From: Arthrobacter pascens
GTDB taxonomy: Bacteria; Actinomycetota; Actinomycetes; Actinomycetales; Micrococcaceae
DNA: 64,000 bases
Reading direction: 5' to 3'
Assembly (NCBI RefSeq): GCF_017052465.1
Contig: NZ_JAFHKT010000134.1
Coordinates: 62,001 to 126,000, forward strand
The notes beneath the pieces are model-generated. The model had not been told where the DNA came from. It made no database searches and worked only from the letters and a program-made list of their open reading frames with translations. Position numbers and translations under genes: made by a program. Shown one piece after another: positions 54,780 through 63,977 of the stretch. Numbering within the stretch: the stretch's first letter is position 1; every line of letters begins with the position of its first letter.

Positions 54780-56176
54780 TGACCGGTGTCCGCGTTGGCC
54801 TTCACGGGACTCGGGCCCGTAATGCCGACGGTCGATTCAATGACCGGCCGCATTTTCTTCTCGAACGCTTCGTAGAACATGAACAGCGGGAACTCATCAT
54901 CCAGCACCTGGTCGGTCAGACCCCGCGGCGGCCCATCCAAGGGAAGAGCCTCCGGCCCCTTTGCCCATACCGATGCGGGGTGCGGTGCTACGGTTCCGGA
55001 AATCAGTTCGTAGGCCGCCAGCCAGTGTGCCGTCTTGGGACGGTCAATGGAACGCCAGTAGAGCTCCTCAATGCGGGCCCCCAGTTGCACAACAACGTCG
55101 GCGGCGTGCCTCCAGTCAATGTTTAGCTTTCCGTCGGTCCAATCAAGAACCTGGTGCTGGTGCATCCAGGCGAAGAGCAGCTGACCACCGAGCCCGTCGT
55201 AGTTGCGCACTCGGCTGCCTGTGATGGCGAAGCGGAAGATGCGGTCGAAGATAACGGCGTACTGGACCAACTTGGCGTGCCTGCGTGCATCTTCAGAGGC
55301 CTTTTCGTCCTGCTCAATTAGGACGGATTCCTTGAAGGCTGTGAGGTCGCAGCGCAGCTCTTCCAGCGAGTACAGGAAGTACGGCATGCGCTGCTTGATC
55401 ATGAACGGATCGAACGGCAGGTCCCCACGCATGTGTGTCCGGTCATGAATCAGGTCCCACATCACAAAGGTCTTCTCCGTCAGGTGCTGGTCCTCGAGCA
55501 AGGCCGCAGCATCGGCCGGCAGGTCCAGCGAGGTGGTGTCGGCAGCAGCCTTTAGGACCCTCCGGAAACGGGCCGCCTCACGGTCCGCGAAAATGCCGCC
55601 CCAGGTGAACGATGGCGTGCTCCTGACCGCCACGCTTTCGGGGAACAGTACTGCCGAGTTCGTGTCATAGCCGGGCGTGAAGTCTACGAAGCTGATCGGC
55701 ACAAAAAGTTTGTTGGAATAGGAGCCGGCCTCGAGGTCCGCGACGAACTCCGGCCAGATGACCTCAATCAGCACCGCTTCAACGTAGCGGTTGGTGCTGC
55801 CGTTCTGGGTATACATCGGGAAGACCACCAGGTGCGGCAGTCCATTAATACGGGGCTGCTCAGGATGGAAAGCCATCAACGAGTCCAGGAAGTCCGGCAC
55901 ACCCAGACCCTCAGATGCCCACTTCTGGAAGTCGGTCACCAATGCCTCAAGGTATTCCGCATCATGGGGCAGATACGCGGACAGCTCTTCAACGGCGGCA
56001 ACGATTACGCCAATGCTGTCACGAGCCTGCTGATGGTCTCCGCCATCAGGGACGGAGCCGTCCTGCGCCTGCACCTTTTGCAGATCTATGACTGCAGCCT
56101 TTAACGCGGTCCAGGCAGGCAGGAGTCTGAGGTCTTGGGCGCGGGTGGCGACTTCTTCCTTCATGAGGACAGACAT
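54776..56176 (-). CDS. DUF6421 family protein, copy B
   Basis: 466 residues, exactly the length of copy A at 25685 and similar along its whole length. WDLIHDRTHMRGDLPFDPF, LYSLEELRCDLTAFKES and the late ASVWAKGPEALPLDGPPRGL are identical or nearly so, while the first 80 residues diverge more. The conserved His-x3-His and Glu-Glu-x-x-Arg residues are unchanged. The ATG at 56176 follows GAAGGGAA. It starts a minus-strand pair with the SDR. Function unknown. Confidence 0.85.
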   Translation of the reverse strand: MSVLMKEEVATRAQDLRLLPAWTALKAAVIDLQKVQAQDGSVPDGGDHQQARDSIGVIVAAVEELSAYLPHDAEYLEALVTDFQKWASEGLGVPDFLDSLMAFHPEQPRINGLPHLVVFPMYTQNGSTNRYVEAVLIEVIWPEFVADLEAGSYSNKLFVPISFVDFTPGYDTNSAVLFPESVAVRSTPSFTWGGIFADREAARFRRVLKAAADTTSLDLPADAAALLEDQHLTEKTFVMWDLIHDRTHMRGDLPFDPFMIKQRMPYFLYSLEELRCDLTAFKESVLIEQDEKASEDARRHAKLVQYAVIFDRIFRFAITGSRVRNYDGLGGQLLFAWMHQHQVLDWTDGKLNIDWRHAADVVVQLGARIEELYWRSIDRPKTAHWLAAYELISGTVAPHPASVWAKGPEALPLDGPPRGLTDQVLDDEFPLFMFYEAFEKKMRPVIESTVGITGPSPVKANADTGQ

Positions 56177-56413
56177 GGAAGTTCCCTTCGTTAATGAGGA
56201 GGTTCTGGAGCTGAGTCGAACCTAACAAAGGGCAAATGATGCTAACAGGAAAACACAAAATGGATAAGCAATACTTGGTCTCCGGGGGTGTCTCAGTATT
56301 CATGCCCACGCATCGATTACCGAAGCGGCGTAACAGTAGTACTCACTGCCATTTCAGTAAGTGTGGAAGCGTCTCCCGCTTTCCCAAACGACGAAGACCA
56401 TGGTCGGGCTGCA

Positions 56414-56437
56414 CTACACCCCAACCTGACGTCAGGT
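56414..56437. repeat. 17-base repeat and 14-base palindrome
   Basis: CTACACCCCAACCTGAC at 56414-56430 also occurs at 23314-23330. Here it runs into a perfect palindrome, ACCTGAC-GTCAGGT (56424-56437). The origin is unknown. The surrounding 56177-56503 gap has no recognised gene apart from the promoter region of DUF6421 copy B. Confidence 0.45.
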
Positions 56438-56503
56438 AAGAAGCCGGAGGGGCGTCAGCATAGGGTCTGTCTCCCCCTATTTCTGACAAAGCTCAAGAGG
56501 CTC

Positions 56504-56812
56504 TTAGATCTCAACCTGACAATACTGATACTGGCCAGTACCGATGGGCGTTTGTCCCTGCTCCACGATCTGTCCGGCCTCCATTACCAGGATGAGGTCA
56601 GCACCGCGGATCGGGGATAGCCTGTGCGCGATCACGAAGCTCGTCCGGTCGGACCGCAGCGCACTCATCGCCTTCTGCACCAGCACCTCGGTCCGGGTAT
56701 CCACCGAGCTCGTCGTCTCATCCAAAATCAGCACCGACGGCCTCGCCAGGAATGCCCGGGCGATCGTCAGCAGCTGCTTCTCGCCCGCAGAAACCTTGAA
56801 ACCGCGGGTTGC
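56504..56812 (-). pseudogene. fragment of an ABC exporter ATPase domain
   Basis: The minus strand encodes [20 protein letters not shown] and [20 protein letters not shown], then [20 protein letters not shown] and QIVEQG. These are the ABC signature (altered to VSAGEKQ), Walker B, D-loop and switch His of a MsbA/MdlB-type exporter. Everything before the signature, including Walker A and the membrane domain, is missing. It ends in unrelated sequence up to a stop at 56504. Confidence 0.75.
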
Positions 56813-56829
56813 GCCGCGGTGGCGGGCGC

Positions 56830-57144
56830 GGTGGCGGTGGCGGTGACCTGCATCCGCGGGCCGAGGCGCTCGGCCGCGAGCTGGGATCCCCAGTTGACCA
56901 CGATGTTGGTGATGGTGGGACCGGGGCCACGGCGTTGAAGCGCAGCCCCTTGGGCGCGTACATCACGACCGAGTATTTGGTGATGCCGACGACGGCGTGC
57001 TTGGACGCGGTATCGACGGCGCGGGTGAGGCGCATGAGGGCGGTGACGTTGATCCGGAAGGCGCGGTCCCAGACGTCTTCGTCAACCTCGTAGATGGGGG
57101 GCGAAGTTGCCCATGATGCCGGCGAAGACGCGGTATGAGATGGC
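56830..57144 (-). pseudogene. fragment of a short-chain dehydrogenase gene
   Basis: Read on the minus strand, YEVDEDVWDRAFRINVTALM is followed by an abrupt join to [20 protein letters not shown] and [10 protein letters not shown]. These are SDR helix 4 and the active-site helix, with the intervening strand (and the catalytic Ser) deleted. Frameshifts flank both ends (before YEVDED and after NAVAP). It is joined directly to the ABC fragment at about 56812-56830. Confidence 0.7.
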
Positions 57145-57193
57145 CAAAAGGGCGCCGGGTGCGTCCCTCGGGGACGCACCCGGCGCCCTTTTG
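57145..57193. terminator. bidirectional terminator beside the GH30 gene
   Basis: A perfect 23-base stem (from CAAAAGGGCGCC to GGCGCCCTTTTG) with a 3-base loop. A-runs on one side and T-runs on the other allow action in both directions. It ends the minus-strand galactanase transcript. Confidence 0.85.
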
Positions 57194-57235
57194 CCGTCCT
57201 TCCGCCAGTGCCGCTGCGCTCCGGGCGGCTAGCGA

Positions 57236-60200
57236 CTAGCGGCCGAACACGACCTCGTAGGTCCGGGTCTGGCTTCCGTCCTCGCTCCGGATTGTCACCA
57301 CGGCCGTACCCGTCGGCTGGTCCGCCTGCTGCACCGTGACCGTTGCGTAGGGGTCCGTCGCGATGGCCGTGACCTCCAGGCGTGACCCTTGGGCTTCGGC
57401 CCGGTACGAGGTTACGTTCGGGTCGAAGCCTGCCACCGGCTGGCCGTTGATGGAGATCCCGGCGGCCGTGGCGTCAGCGGACTTGCCCGGAGCCAGCGCC
57501 AGCACCTGCACTTCGCTGACCGTCATGTGGGTGTTCGGCCGGGCGGTGAGCACCACGCGGACGTCGCTGGTGTCCACATTGGCTACCGGGACCGTGACCA
57601 CGGGTGCGGGGCTGCCGCCGGGGACCTGGACCGGCGCGCCAGCGTTCCGCCAAATGCCGTCGGCAGCTTTGGTCTGCGCCTGGAGGCTTTGGGCGTAGCT
57701 GTCGGTGGATCCGTCGCGGTAGAAGTGGACCTTCACTCCGGTCACTGTTTTCTGGCCCGCAAGCGCCACGGACAGGGTGTCGGTGGTGTTCTTGGTGCCC
57801 CACTTCCAGTTGGACCAGGCCTTGTCCGTCAGGTTGCCGTTGCCCAGCCCTGCCGTGCCGTAGCCCGGCTCGGTGAAGGTGGCGCTGAACGTGGTGCCGG
57901 GGTCATCGGCCACGTTGTCGGCTGTTCCCGCTGTGACCTGGACGCGCACGGTGGCGGGCAGCGTCCGCCCGTCGGCGGCGTCGGCGGTGCCCGCCACCGT
58001 GGCAACGCCAGTTGCGGTGAACGGTCCGGCGGCATCCCAGACAACCGGCCGCTCCACTTTGCTGCCGCCGGCAGTCACCGCTGTCACGGTGGCGGGCAGC
58101 GCGGGCGTTCCGCCGGCATAGGTTTTGGCCCGGGTCGGAAGCGTCGAGACGAGCTTGTCCACCGTGACTTTGGCCGTCACCGGATGCGCAGCACCCAGGA
58201 CGTCGGTCGCCGTTCCGCGCACGTCAACGGTTCCGGGTGCGCCCCACCGGTTCTCCGGCGGCATCGTCCAGGTCACCGGAAGTTCGCCCCGGGCGCGGTC
58301 GCGATAGACGGGGACCACTGTGGCGGGCAGCTGCGGAGCGGTCCCGGGCACGGTGAAAGCCGTGACGTTCTGGAATCCCTGGACAGTTTCATCGATGACC
58401 CGCCAGCGCTGGTTCTCGCCGGAGTTGGCAGTCCACAGGGTCACTGCAGATCCGTCCGCGGTGGCGTGCCCGTCCACCTCGAGGAGCCTGCCGGTTGCCG
58501 CGTTGACGAACGTGTAGGTGCCGTCGCCGGTGGTGGACATGGTCCACTGGGAGGCTTCGGATGGCTCTGCTTCCGCGTTCGCCAGCTGGGGTGTTCCGTC
58601 GACGACGGCGAGCTGCCGCCCGCCGTCGGGCGTTTCAATCGCGTAGCGGGCACGGTTGCTGTTCTCACCGCTGAGGCGGCGGATGTGCCATTGCTGGTCG
58701 GCGCCGGCGCCGGAACGGATGACGGCGGTGCTGCCGGTTCCCTGCGTAAGGGACTTGCCGCTTTCGACGCCCTGCAGGCTGTAGACGTGGTCCGCCTGCA
58801 CCAGTGCGGCGTCCTTGGCCACGCCGTGCACACCATTGACGAGGAAGGTTGTGACGGATTCGGCGGCTACCGTGAGGACCGCGCTGCGGTCCTTTCCGAC
58901 GGCGACCGGCTCGCCCTGCACCAGCGCTCCGGAGGCGTCGCTGGTCACCGGCGTCACGGTGGCGTTCCCCTGGATCGCACCGAACCCGGAGAGGTCCAGG
59001 GCAACCTGGCGCTGCTGTTTGCTGTCGTTCACGTGCACCACGGTGGCTCCGGAGTCGGAGACGGCGGCCGCGCTGTTCGTGTCGTCCACCTTGACCAGGC
59101 GGTCCCCGGGCTTGATGTAGTGCGTGAAGTTCCGCGCGGTGTTGTATTTAGTGTTCGTGTAGATCGGGCAGCTTTTGAGGTTGTCTCCGGCATCGCAGTC
59201 GAAAGGCAACTGGATCTCTCCCCAGTTGGAGCCGATGGCGCTTTCGCCGCCGGGCTTCATGTTGTTGTAGTCCTCAACGGGCTGCCAGAACACCCAGGCC
59301 TCGGGCTCGAGCTCGCGGAGGTCGTTGACCATGTGCTGGGCGAGGCCGAGGCCGGGCTGCATGCTGGTGAAGTTCTGCCCGTCCATCCACGAACCGCCAG
59401 TTTCGCTCATCCAGAGGGGCTTGCCCTCGCCCTTGGCGATATCCCGGACGGCGGTCCGCTGCCCGGTGCCGTAGGTGTGGACGTTGAGCTGCCCGACGTT
59501 TGCCTTGGCGTCGGCGGAATAGCTGTTCCAGTTGTTGGCGAAGGTCGAGGGGTTGGTCTCGTCCATGGCGCTTATAACAGCGTCGGTGTCCGCACTGGCC
59601 AGCGCCTTGGCCAGGGACTGGATCACCTTCTGCTGCAGTTCGGGACCCATGTGGGCGCCTTCCTGCCGGCCGCCGACGGGCTGGCCAGCCGAATTCAGGC
59701 TGGTTCCCCAGTACGGGGTGTTCGGTTCGTTCATGGGATCGAGCGTGTCAACCTTGATGCCGTGGGTCTTCTCGAGCTGCTCGACGACCCGGACCAGATA
59801 CGAGGAGAAGTCGTCCACGCTCTCCGTCCGCAGCTGGTCCTGGGAGGAGTTGAAGCCTCCCGACACGTACCCGCTGACCGTCTGGAACCAAGGCGGGGAG
59901 TTGCTGAAGGCCTCCCAGTGTGTGATGTCGTTCTTGATCCGGTCCACCCACCAGCGCTGCGTCTGGTCGGCGTCGAGGTTCCAGTGATCCGGATTCTCCG
60001 GATCCCACCAGTCCTTATCCTCCCGGGTGGTGCCCTCGGGGGCCTTCCACCAGCCCTCCACGGCACCGCCTGCCCGGAGGTAGTCCTTCACGTCGGGCGC
60101 GTTCCCGCCGCCAATGTTGTACCGGGCGATATTGAGGTTCAGCCCTTCGTCACCGAAAACCATCTCAGCCAGCTTCTCGCGGACCTCATCCGGATAATCG

Positions 60201-60418
60201 CCGGTGGCGTTGGCGAACCACACCAGGCTGGTGCCCCATCCTTCGAAGGCGTCGCCCTGGTAGGAGGGGTCGGGCCGCACGGTCACGGCGCCGGCCGGCA
60301 CAGGTTCGTCGGCTGCCGGGGCGGCGAGCGCGGGTCCGGCCACGATCCCTGCGGAGAAGACCGCCGCGGTGACGCCGGCGGCGGTCGCGGCCCAGGGCCA
60401 TCTGGATCTGTTCGTCAT
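57236..60418 (-). CDS. secreted GH30 endo-beta-1,6-galactanase-like glycosidase, multidomain
   Basis: 1060-residue exported enzyme. Signal peptide at residues 1-33 (AATAAGVTAAVFSAGIVAGP, then ALAAPAADEP). The GH30 catalytic domain runs about 40-450: FEGWGTSLVWFANATGDYPD, acid/base Glu231 in DPMNEPNTPYWG and nucleophile Glu339 in PLWMSETGGSW. After a beta-sandwich come a ricin-type beta-trefoil (about 560-680, QQWHIRR, ENQRWRV), bacterial Ig-like repeats (about 700-860), a galactose-binding-like domain (about 880-990) and a C-terminal cadherin-like segment (ISINGQPVAGFDPNVTSY). The ATG at 60418 follows AAGGGA. It is next to a GH42 beta-galactosidase and a sugar-binding protein, supporting degradation of galactan or arabinogalactan side chains. 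Confidence 0.88.
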   Translation of the reverse strand: MTNRSRWPWAATAAGVTAAVFSAGIVAGPALAAPAADEPVPAGAVTVRPDPSYQGDAFEGWGTSLVWFANATGDYPDEVREKLAEMVFGDEGLNLNIARYNIGGGNAPDVKDYLRAGGAVEGWWKAPEGTTREDKDWWDPENPDHWNLDADQTQRWWVDRIKNDITHWEAFSNSPPWFQTVSGYVSGGFNSSQDQLRTESVDDFSSYLVRVVEQLEKTHGIKVDTLDPMNEPNTPYWGTSLNSAGQPVGGRQEGAHMGPELQQKVIQSLAKALASADTDAVISAMDETNPSTFANNWNSYSADAKANVGQLNVHTYGTGQRTAVRDIAKGEGKPLWMSETGGSWMDGQNFTSMQPGLGLAQHMVNDLRELEPEAWVFWQPVEDYNNMKPGGESAIGSNWGEIQLPFDCDAGDNLKSCPIYTNTKYNTARNFTHYIKPGDRLVKVDDTNSAAAVSDSGATVVHVNDSKQQRQVALDLSGFGAIQGNATVTPVTSDASGALVQGEPVAVGKDRSAVLTVAAESVTTFLVNGVHGVAKDAALVQADHVYSLQGVESGKSLTQGTGSTAVIRSGAGADQQWHIRRLSGENSNRARYAIETPDGGRQLAVVDGTPQLANAEAEPSEASQWTMSTTGDGTYTFVNAATGRLLEVDGHATADGSAVTLWTANSGENQRWRVIDETVQGFQNVTAFTVPGTAPQLPATVVPVYRDRARGELPVTWTMPPENRWGAPGTVDVRGTATDVLGAAHPVTAKVTVDKLVSTLPTRAKTYAGGTPALPATVTAVTAGGSKVERPVVWDAAGPFTATGVATVAGTADAADGRTLPATVRVQVTAGTADNVADDPGTTFSATFTEPGYGTAGLGNGNLTDKAWSNWKWGTKNTTDTLSVALAGQKTVTGVKVHFYRDGSTDSYAQSLQAQTKAADGIWRNAGAPVQVPGGSPAPVVTVPVANVDTSDVRVVLTARPNTHMTVSEVQVLALAPGKSADATAAGISINGQPVAGFDPNVTSYRAEAQGSRLEVTAIATDPYATVTVQQADQPTGTAVVTIRSEDGSQTRTYEVVFGR

Positions 60419-60468
60419 TGAATTCCCTTCGGTGCGGTGATGCTGCTGATCTTGTGGGGACTGCTGGT

Positions 60469-62496
60469 CTATTTGGGGCCTTTGAGAACGGCCACGCCGC
60501 GGGCGGCGAGCTTGGCTTGCCCGGTGCCCGCGAGGACGGCGCCGGGGACCGCCGAGATGTCGACGGCCTGGTCCGTTCGGTTGATCAGGAAAAGGAAGCG
60601 TCCGTCCTCCCCTGTGCGGACGGCGAGTTCGACGGCGCCACACAGTTCCGCGGGCAGTTCAGACCCGACGCCGGCCAGGCCGGCGAATTCCCGCAGGACA
60701 GGGACCAGACCGGCGGGTCCGAGCCGCGTCGCCACGTAGCCGGCGGATCCGCTGCCCACGCTGCGCCGGGTTACGGCCGGTTCGCCGGCGTTGTCACCGG
60801 AGGTGAACCGGCGCAGGACCTTCGTGCCGCCGGAGGTGGTGGCCACCGAGTCCGCCCACAGCGTGCCGGCTGACCCGTCGTCGAGCGTGGCTTCCTCCCC
60901 GGGGGCCAGCGGCCCGAACTCTTCCACCCGGATCCCCAGCAGATCGCTGAGTGCGCCCGGATATCCGCCGAGCCACACGTGGTCGTTCTGGTCCACGACG
61001 CCCGAGAAGTAGGTGGTCACCAGGTGCCCGCCCGCTTCGACGAACGCGGTCAGGCGTGAGCGCAGCTCCGCCGGCACCACGTGCAGGACCGGTGCGATGA
61101 CCAGCTGGTAGCCCTCAAGGGAGCCTGCCGCCGGGAGGACATCGGCGCGGATGCCGGTGGCCAGGAACGCCGAGTACCAGTCGAGTGCCTCCTGCCGGTA
61201 GCGGAGCCGGTCGGTGGGATGGGAGTCCAGCTCGCTGGCCCACCAGGAATCCCAGTCGAAGAGGATCGCGGCCCGTGCCGGCTCGCGCCGGCTGCCGGTG
61301 ATCGGTGCGAGTTCGCCCAGCGTGCGTCCCAGCGCGGTGACGTCGCGGAAGAGCCTGCTGTTGCTGCCGGCGTGCGAAACCATCGCGGAATGGTATTTCT
61401 CTGCCCCCGCGCGCGACTGCCGCCACTGGAAGAAGCAGACCGCGTCTGCGCCGTGGGCCACGTGGGTGAGCGAGTCCCGGGCGAGGGCGCCGGGCTTCTT
61501 GGGCGTGTTCACCGGCTGCCAGTTGACGGCGCTGGTGGAGTGCTCCATCAGGAACCAGGGGTTGCCGCCGGCGATGTTGCCGGTCAGGTTCGCGGAGAAG
61601 GACAGTTCGTCATGGTCCTGCGGCCCGGGGGCCACGTAGTGGTCGTTGGAGACGAAGTCGACGTCGGCGGCCCAGGCGGCGTAATCCATCCCCTTTGTCT
61701 CCCCCATCACCATGAAATTGGTGGTGACGGGGATATCCGGGGTGACGCTGTTCAGGATGTCGCGTTCGGCACGGAGGTAGTCCCGCAGCGAGTCCGAGGA
61801 GAAGCGCTTGAAGTCCAGCTGCTGCGTGGGGTTCGGGTAGGAGGCAGCCTTGCGCGGCGGGAGGATGTGGTTCCAGTCCGCGTAGCGCTGGGACCAGAAG
61901 TCGGTCCCCCAGGCGGTGTTCAGCTCCTCAAGTGTGCCGTAGCGGTCCTGGAGCCAGCGGCGGAAGGCGGCCGCGGCGTCGTCGGAATAGTCATAGATGT
62001 TGTGGCAGCCGAGCTCATTGGAAACGTGCCAGGCGCAAACGGCGGGGTGGTCCTTGTAGCGTTCGGCCATGGCGCGCACGAGCGTCAGCGCGTGCTCGCG
62101 GAACACCGGCGACGTGGGCCGCCAGTGCTGCCGGCCGCCCGGCCAAAGGGTTTCGCCGTTCTGGGTGACCGGCAGGATCTCCGGGTGTTCGGCCGCGAGC
62201 CACGGCGGCGGGGACGCGGTGGCGGTGGCGAGGTCCACGGCAATGCCGTTGGCGTGGAGCAGGCCGATGATGTCGTCGAGCCAGGCAAAGTCCCAGCTAT
62301 CCCGCGTGGGCTGGATGCGTGCCCACGAGAAGATGGCCAGGGAGACGATGTTGACCCCGGCCTCCCGCATGAGCCGCACGTCCTCTGCCCAAACCTCGCG
62401 GGGCCACTGCTCGGGGTTGTAGTCGGCACCGTAGGCCAGCCTCTTGGTGTCCGGAGACGGCCAGCGCAGCCAGCGGTGTTGGGTGGTGTACGTCAT
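60469..62496 (-). CDS. beta-galactosidase, GH42 family
   Basis: 675-residue intracellular glycosidase; no signal peptide. GH42 domains in order: TIM barrel (YGADYNPEQWPREVWAEDVR; acid/base Glu161 in AWHVSNELGCHN; nucleophile Glu318 in WFLMEHSTSAVNWQ), trimerisation domain (REPARAAILFDWDSWWASEL) and a C-terminal beta domain. The ATG at 62496 follows AGAGGAAC. It should hydrolyse galacto-oligosaccharides released by the GH30 enzyme and imported by the ABC system. It lies 50 bases upstream of the GH30 gene on the same strand. Confidence 0.94.
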   Translation of the reverse strand: MTYTTQHRWLRWPSPDTKRLAYGADYNPEQWPREVWAEDVRLMREAGVNIVSLAIFSWARIQPTRDSWDFAWLDDIIGLLHANGIAVDLATATASPPPWLAAEHPEILPVTQNGETLWPGGRQHWRPTSPVFREHALTLVRAMAERYKDHPAVCAWHVSNELGCHNIYDYSDDAAAAFRRWLQDRYGTLEELNTAWGTDFWSQRYADWNHILPPRKAASYPNPTQQLDFKRFSSDSLRDYLRAERDILNSVTPDIPVTTNFMVMGETKGMDYAAWAADVDFVSNDHYVAPGPQDHDELSFSANLTGNIAGGNPWFLMEHSTSAVNWQPVNTPKKPGALARDSLTHVAHGADAVCFFQWRQSRAGAEKYHSAMVSHAGSNSRLFRDVTALGRTLGELAPITGSRREPARAAILFDWDSWWASELDSHPTDRLRYRQEALDWYSAFLATGIRADVLPAAGSLEGYQLVIAPVLHVVPAELRSRLTAFVEAGGHLVTTYFSGVVDQNDHVWLGGYPGALSDLLGIRVEEFGPLAPGEEATLDDGSAGTLWADSVATTSGGTKVLRRFTSGDNAGEPAVTRRSVGSGSAGYVATRLGPAGLVPVLREFAGLAGVGSELPAELCGAVELAVRTGEDGRFLFLINRTDQAVDISAVPGAVLAGTGQAKLAARGVAVLKGPK

Positions 62497-62588
62497 GGAG
62501 TTCCTCTTTTTGGGCGCGTTTGGGTGGCCGCGGACGCGCCGGGCTGGCGGGCGCGTCCGCGGAGATGGGTGGGGTTGCCTGCGGGCTG

Positions 62589-63935
62589 TTATTCCTTGAC
62601 CGTGAACCCCTGCTCGGTGCCGTACTTGACCGAGGCTTTCTGCCACGCGGTCAGGCCGTCCTTGAGCTTGGCGCCGGAGACGTAGGCCTGGCCGGCGGTG
62701 TCGTTGAAGATGCTGTTGGCGTAGACCTGGAACGGCAGGTAGGACCAGCCGGCGGGAACATTCTTCGCTGATTCGGCGAAGATCTGGTTGGCCTTTTGGC
62801 CGCCGAAGTACTTGAACTCGGTGTTCTGGAATTTCTCGGACGCGAGGTCCTTTGAGGTGGCGGGGAACGCGCCGCCGTCGATCCTCGCCTGGACGCCTTC
62901 CTCATCAACGTTGGAGTACTTCAGGAAGCCGTAGGCCAGCGCTGCCTGGCTGCTGGCCGCCGGAATGGCCAGCGAGCTGCCGCCGTTTTCGGCGCTGCTG
63001 TTGGCGCCCTTCTCCCACTGCGGCAAGGGTGCGACCCGCCATTTGCCGGCCCCGTCGGCAACGCCGGAGACCAGGTTCCCGGGCATCCAGGCGCCGGTGG
63101 AAAGGGTGGCGATGGTGCCGTTGCCCAGGCCCTTGTACCACTCGTCGCTCCAGGAGCTGATGGGGGCCAGAAGGTCCTCGTCAATGAGCTTTTGCCAGGT
63201 CTCGGCGAACTTGGTGGACCCTTCGTCGGAGAAGTTCACGCCGACGTTGGTGCCGTCCACCTGGTAGGGCTTGCCGCCGGCCTGCCAGATCAGGCTGGTG
63301 GTGAACCCAGCGTCGCCGGTGTCGTTGGCGATGTATGCCTTGGGGTCAGCCTTCTTCAGCGCACGTCCGGCCTCGAGGAACTCATCCCAGGTGGTGGGCA
63401 CTGCGATGCCGTGCTTGTCGAAGAGCTGCTTGTTGTAGAACAGGGCCATGGGGCCGGAGTCCATGGGAAGGCCGTAGACGCCGCCCTGCGCCTGCACCGA
63501 GGACCACGGACCGGCCGTGAAGGTACCGTCGAGGTCTGCAGCTCCGAACTGGCCGAGGTCCGCCAGTGACTTGCTGAGCGCAAACTGCGGAAGGGCGTAG
63601 TACTCGATCTGCGCCACATCGGGCACGCCGGAGCCGGCGGATATTGCGTTCTGCAGGGCGGTGTATTGGTCGTTGCCGGTGCCTGCGTTGACCAGGTTGA
63701 CGTCCACGTTGGGGTACTTGGCCTCGAAGCCCTCGGCGACTTTCTTCAGCGACTGGTCCCAGGCCCACACCGTCAGCTTGCCTCCTTTTTGGAGGGCGGC
63801 TTCGACGGCGTCGCTGTTGACCGTTTGCTGCGGCGCCGCGTTGCCGCCGCCTCCGCAAGCAGTGAGCCCCAGGGCGAGTGCGGCGGCGACGGCGGAAGTC
63901 TGCAGCAGGCCGCGGCGGGTCAGGGTCTTGATCAT
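62589..63935 (-). CDS. sugar ABC transporter, substrate-binding lipoprotein
   Basis: 448-residue family-1 solute-binding protein. The N terminus MIKTLTRRGLLQTSAVAAAL carries a twin-Arg-like TRRGLL stretch, and the lipobox is LTACGGGG, so it is a lipoprotein. The mature lobe motifs KLTVWAWDQSLKKVAEGFEA, YGLPMDSGPMALFYNKQLFD and GTIATLSTGAWMPGNL are typical of oligosaccharide binders. It lies 92 bases upstream of the GH42 gene on the minus strand, and permease genes probably lie beyond the right edge. The ligand is likely a beta-galacto-oligosaccharide, inferred from context. Confidence 0.93.
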   Translation of the reverse strand: MIKTLTRRGLLQTSAVAAALALGLTACGGGGNAAPQQTVNSDAVEAALQKGGKLTVWAWDQSLKKVAEGFEAKYPNVDVNLVNAGTGNDQYTALQNAISAGSGVPDVAQIEYYALPQFALSKSLADLGQFGAADLDGTFTAGPWSSVQAQGGVYGLPMDSGPMALFYNKQLFDKHGIAVPTTWDEFLEAGRALKKADPKAYIANDTGDAGFTTSLIWQAGGKPYQVDGTNVGVNFSDEGSTKFAETWQKLIDEDLLAPISSWSDEWYKGLGNGTIATLSTGAWMPGNLVSGVADGAGKWRVAPLPQWEKGANSSAENGGSSLAIPAASSQAALAYGFLKYSNVDEEGVQARIDGGAFPATSKDLASEKFQNTEFKYFGGQKANQIFAESAKNVPAGWSYLPFQVYANSIFNDTAGQAYVSGAKLKDGLTAWQKASVKYGTEQGFTVKE

Positions 63936-63977
63936 GTCTTCCTTCTAACTGCGTTGTTGGTGAGGGTGGGACGGGCG

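Noticed and set aside
57389..60421. A 1010-codon open frame on the plus strand opposite the GH30 gene
   Set aside because: It is the antisense frame of a high-GC gene; the translation is rich in Gly, Val and His with no domain, whereas the minus strand has a signal peptide and both GH30 catalytic residues.
61081..62685. A 534-codon plus-strand frame opposite the GH42 gene
   Set aside because: Antisense to a well-conserved beta-galactosidase; no ribosome site or recognisable domain.
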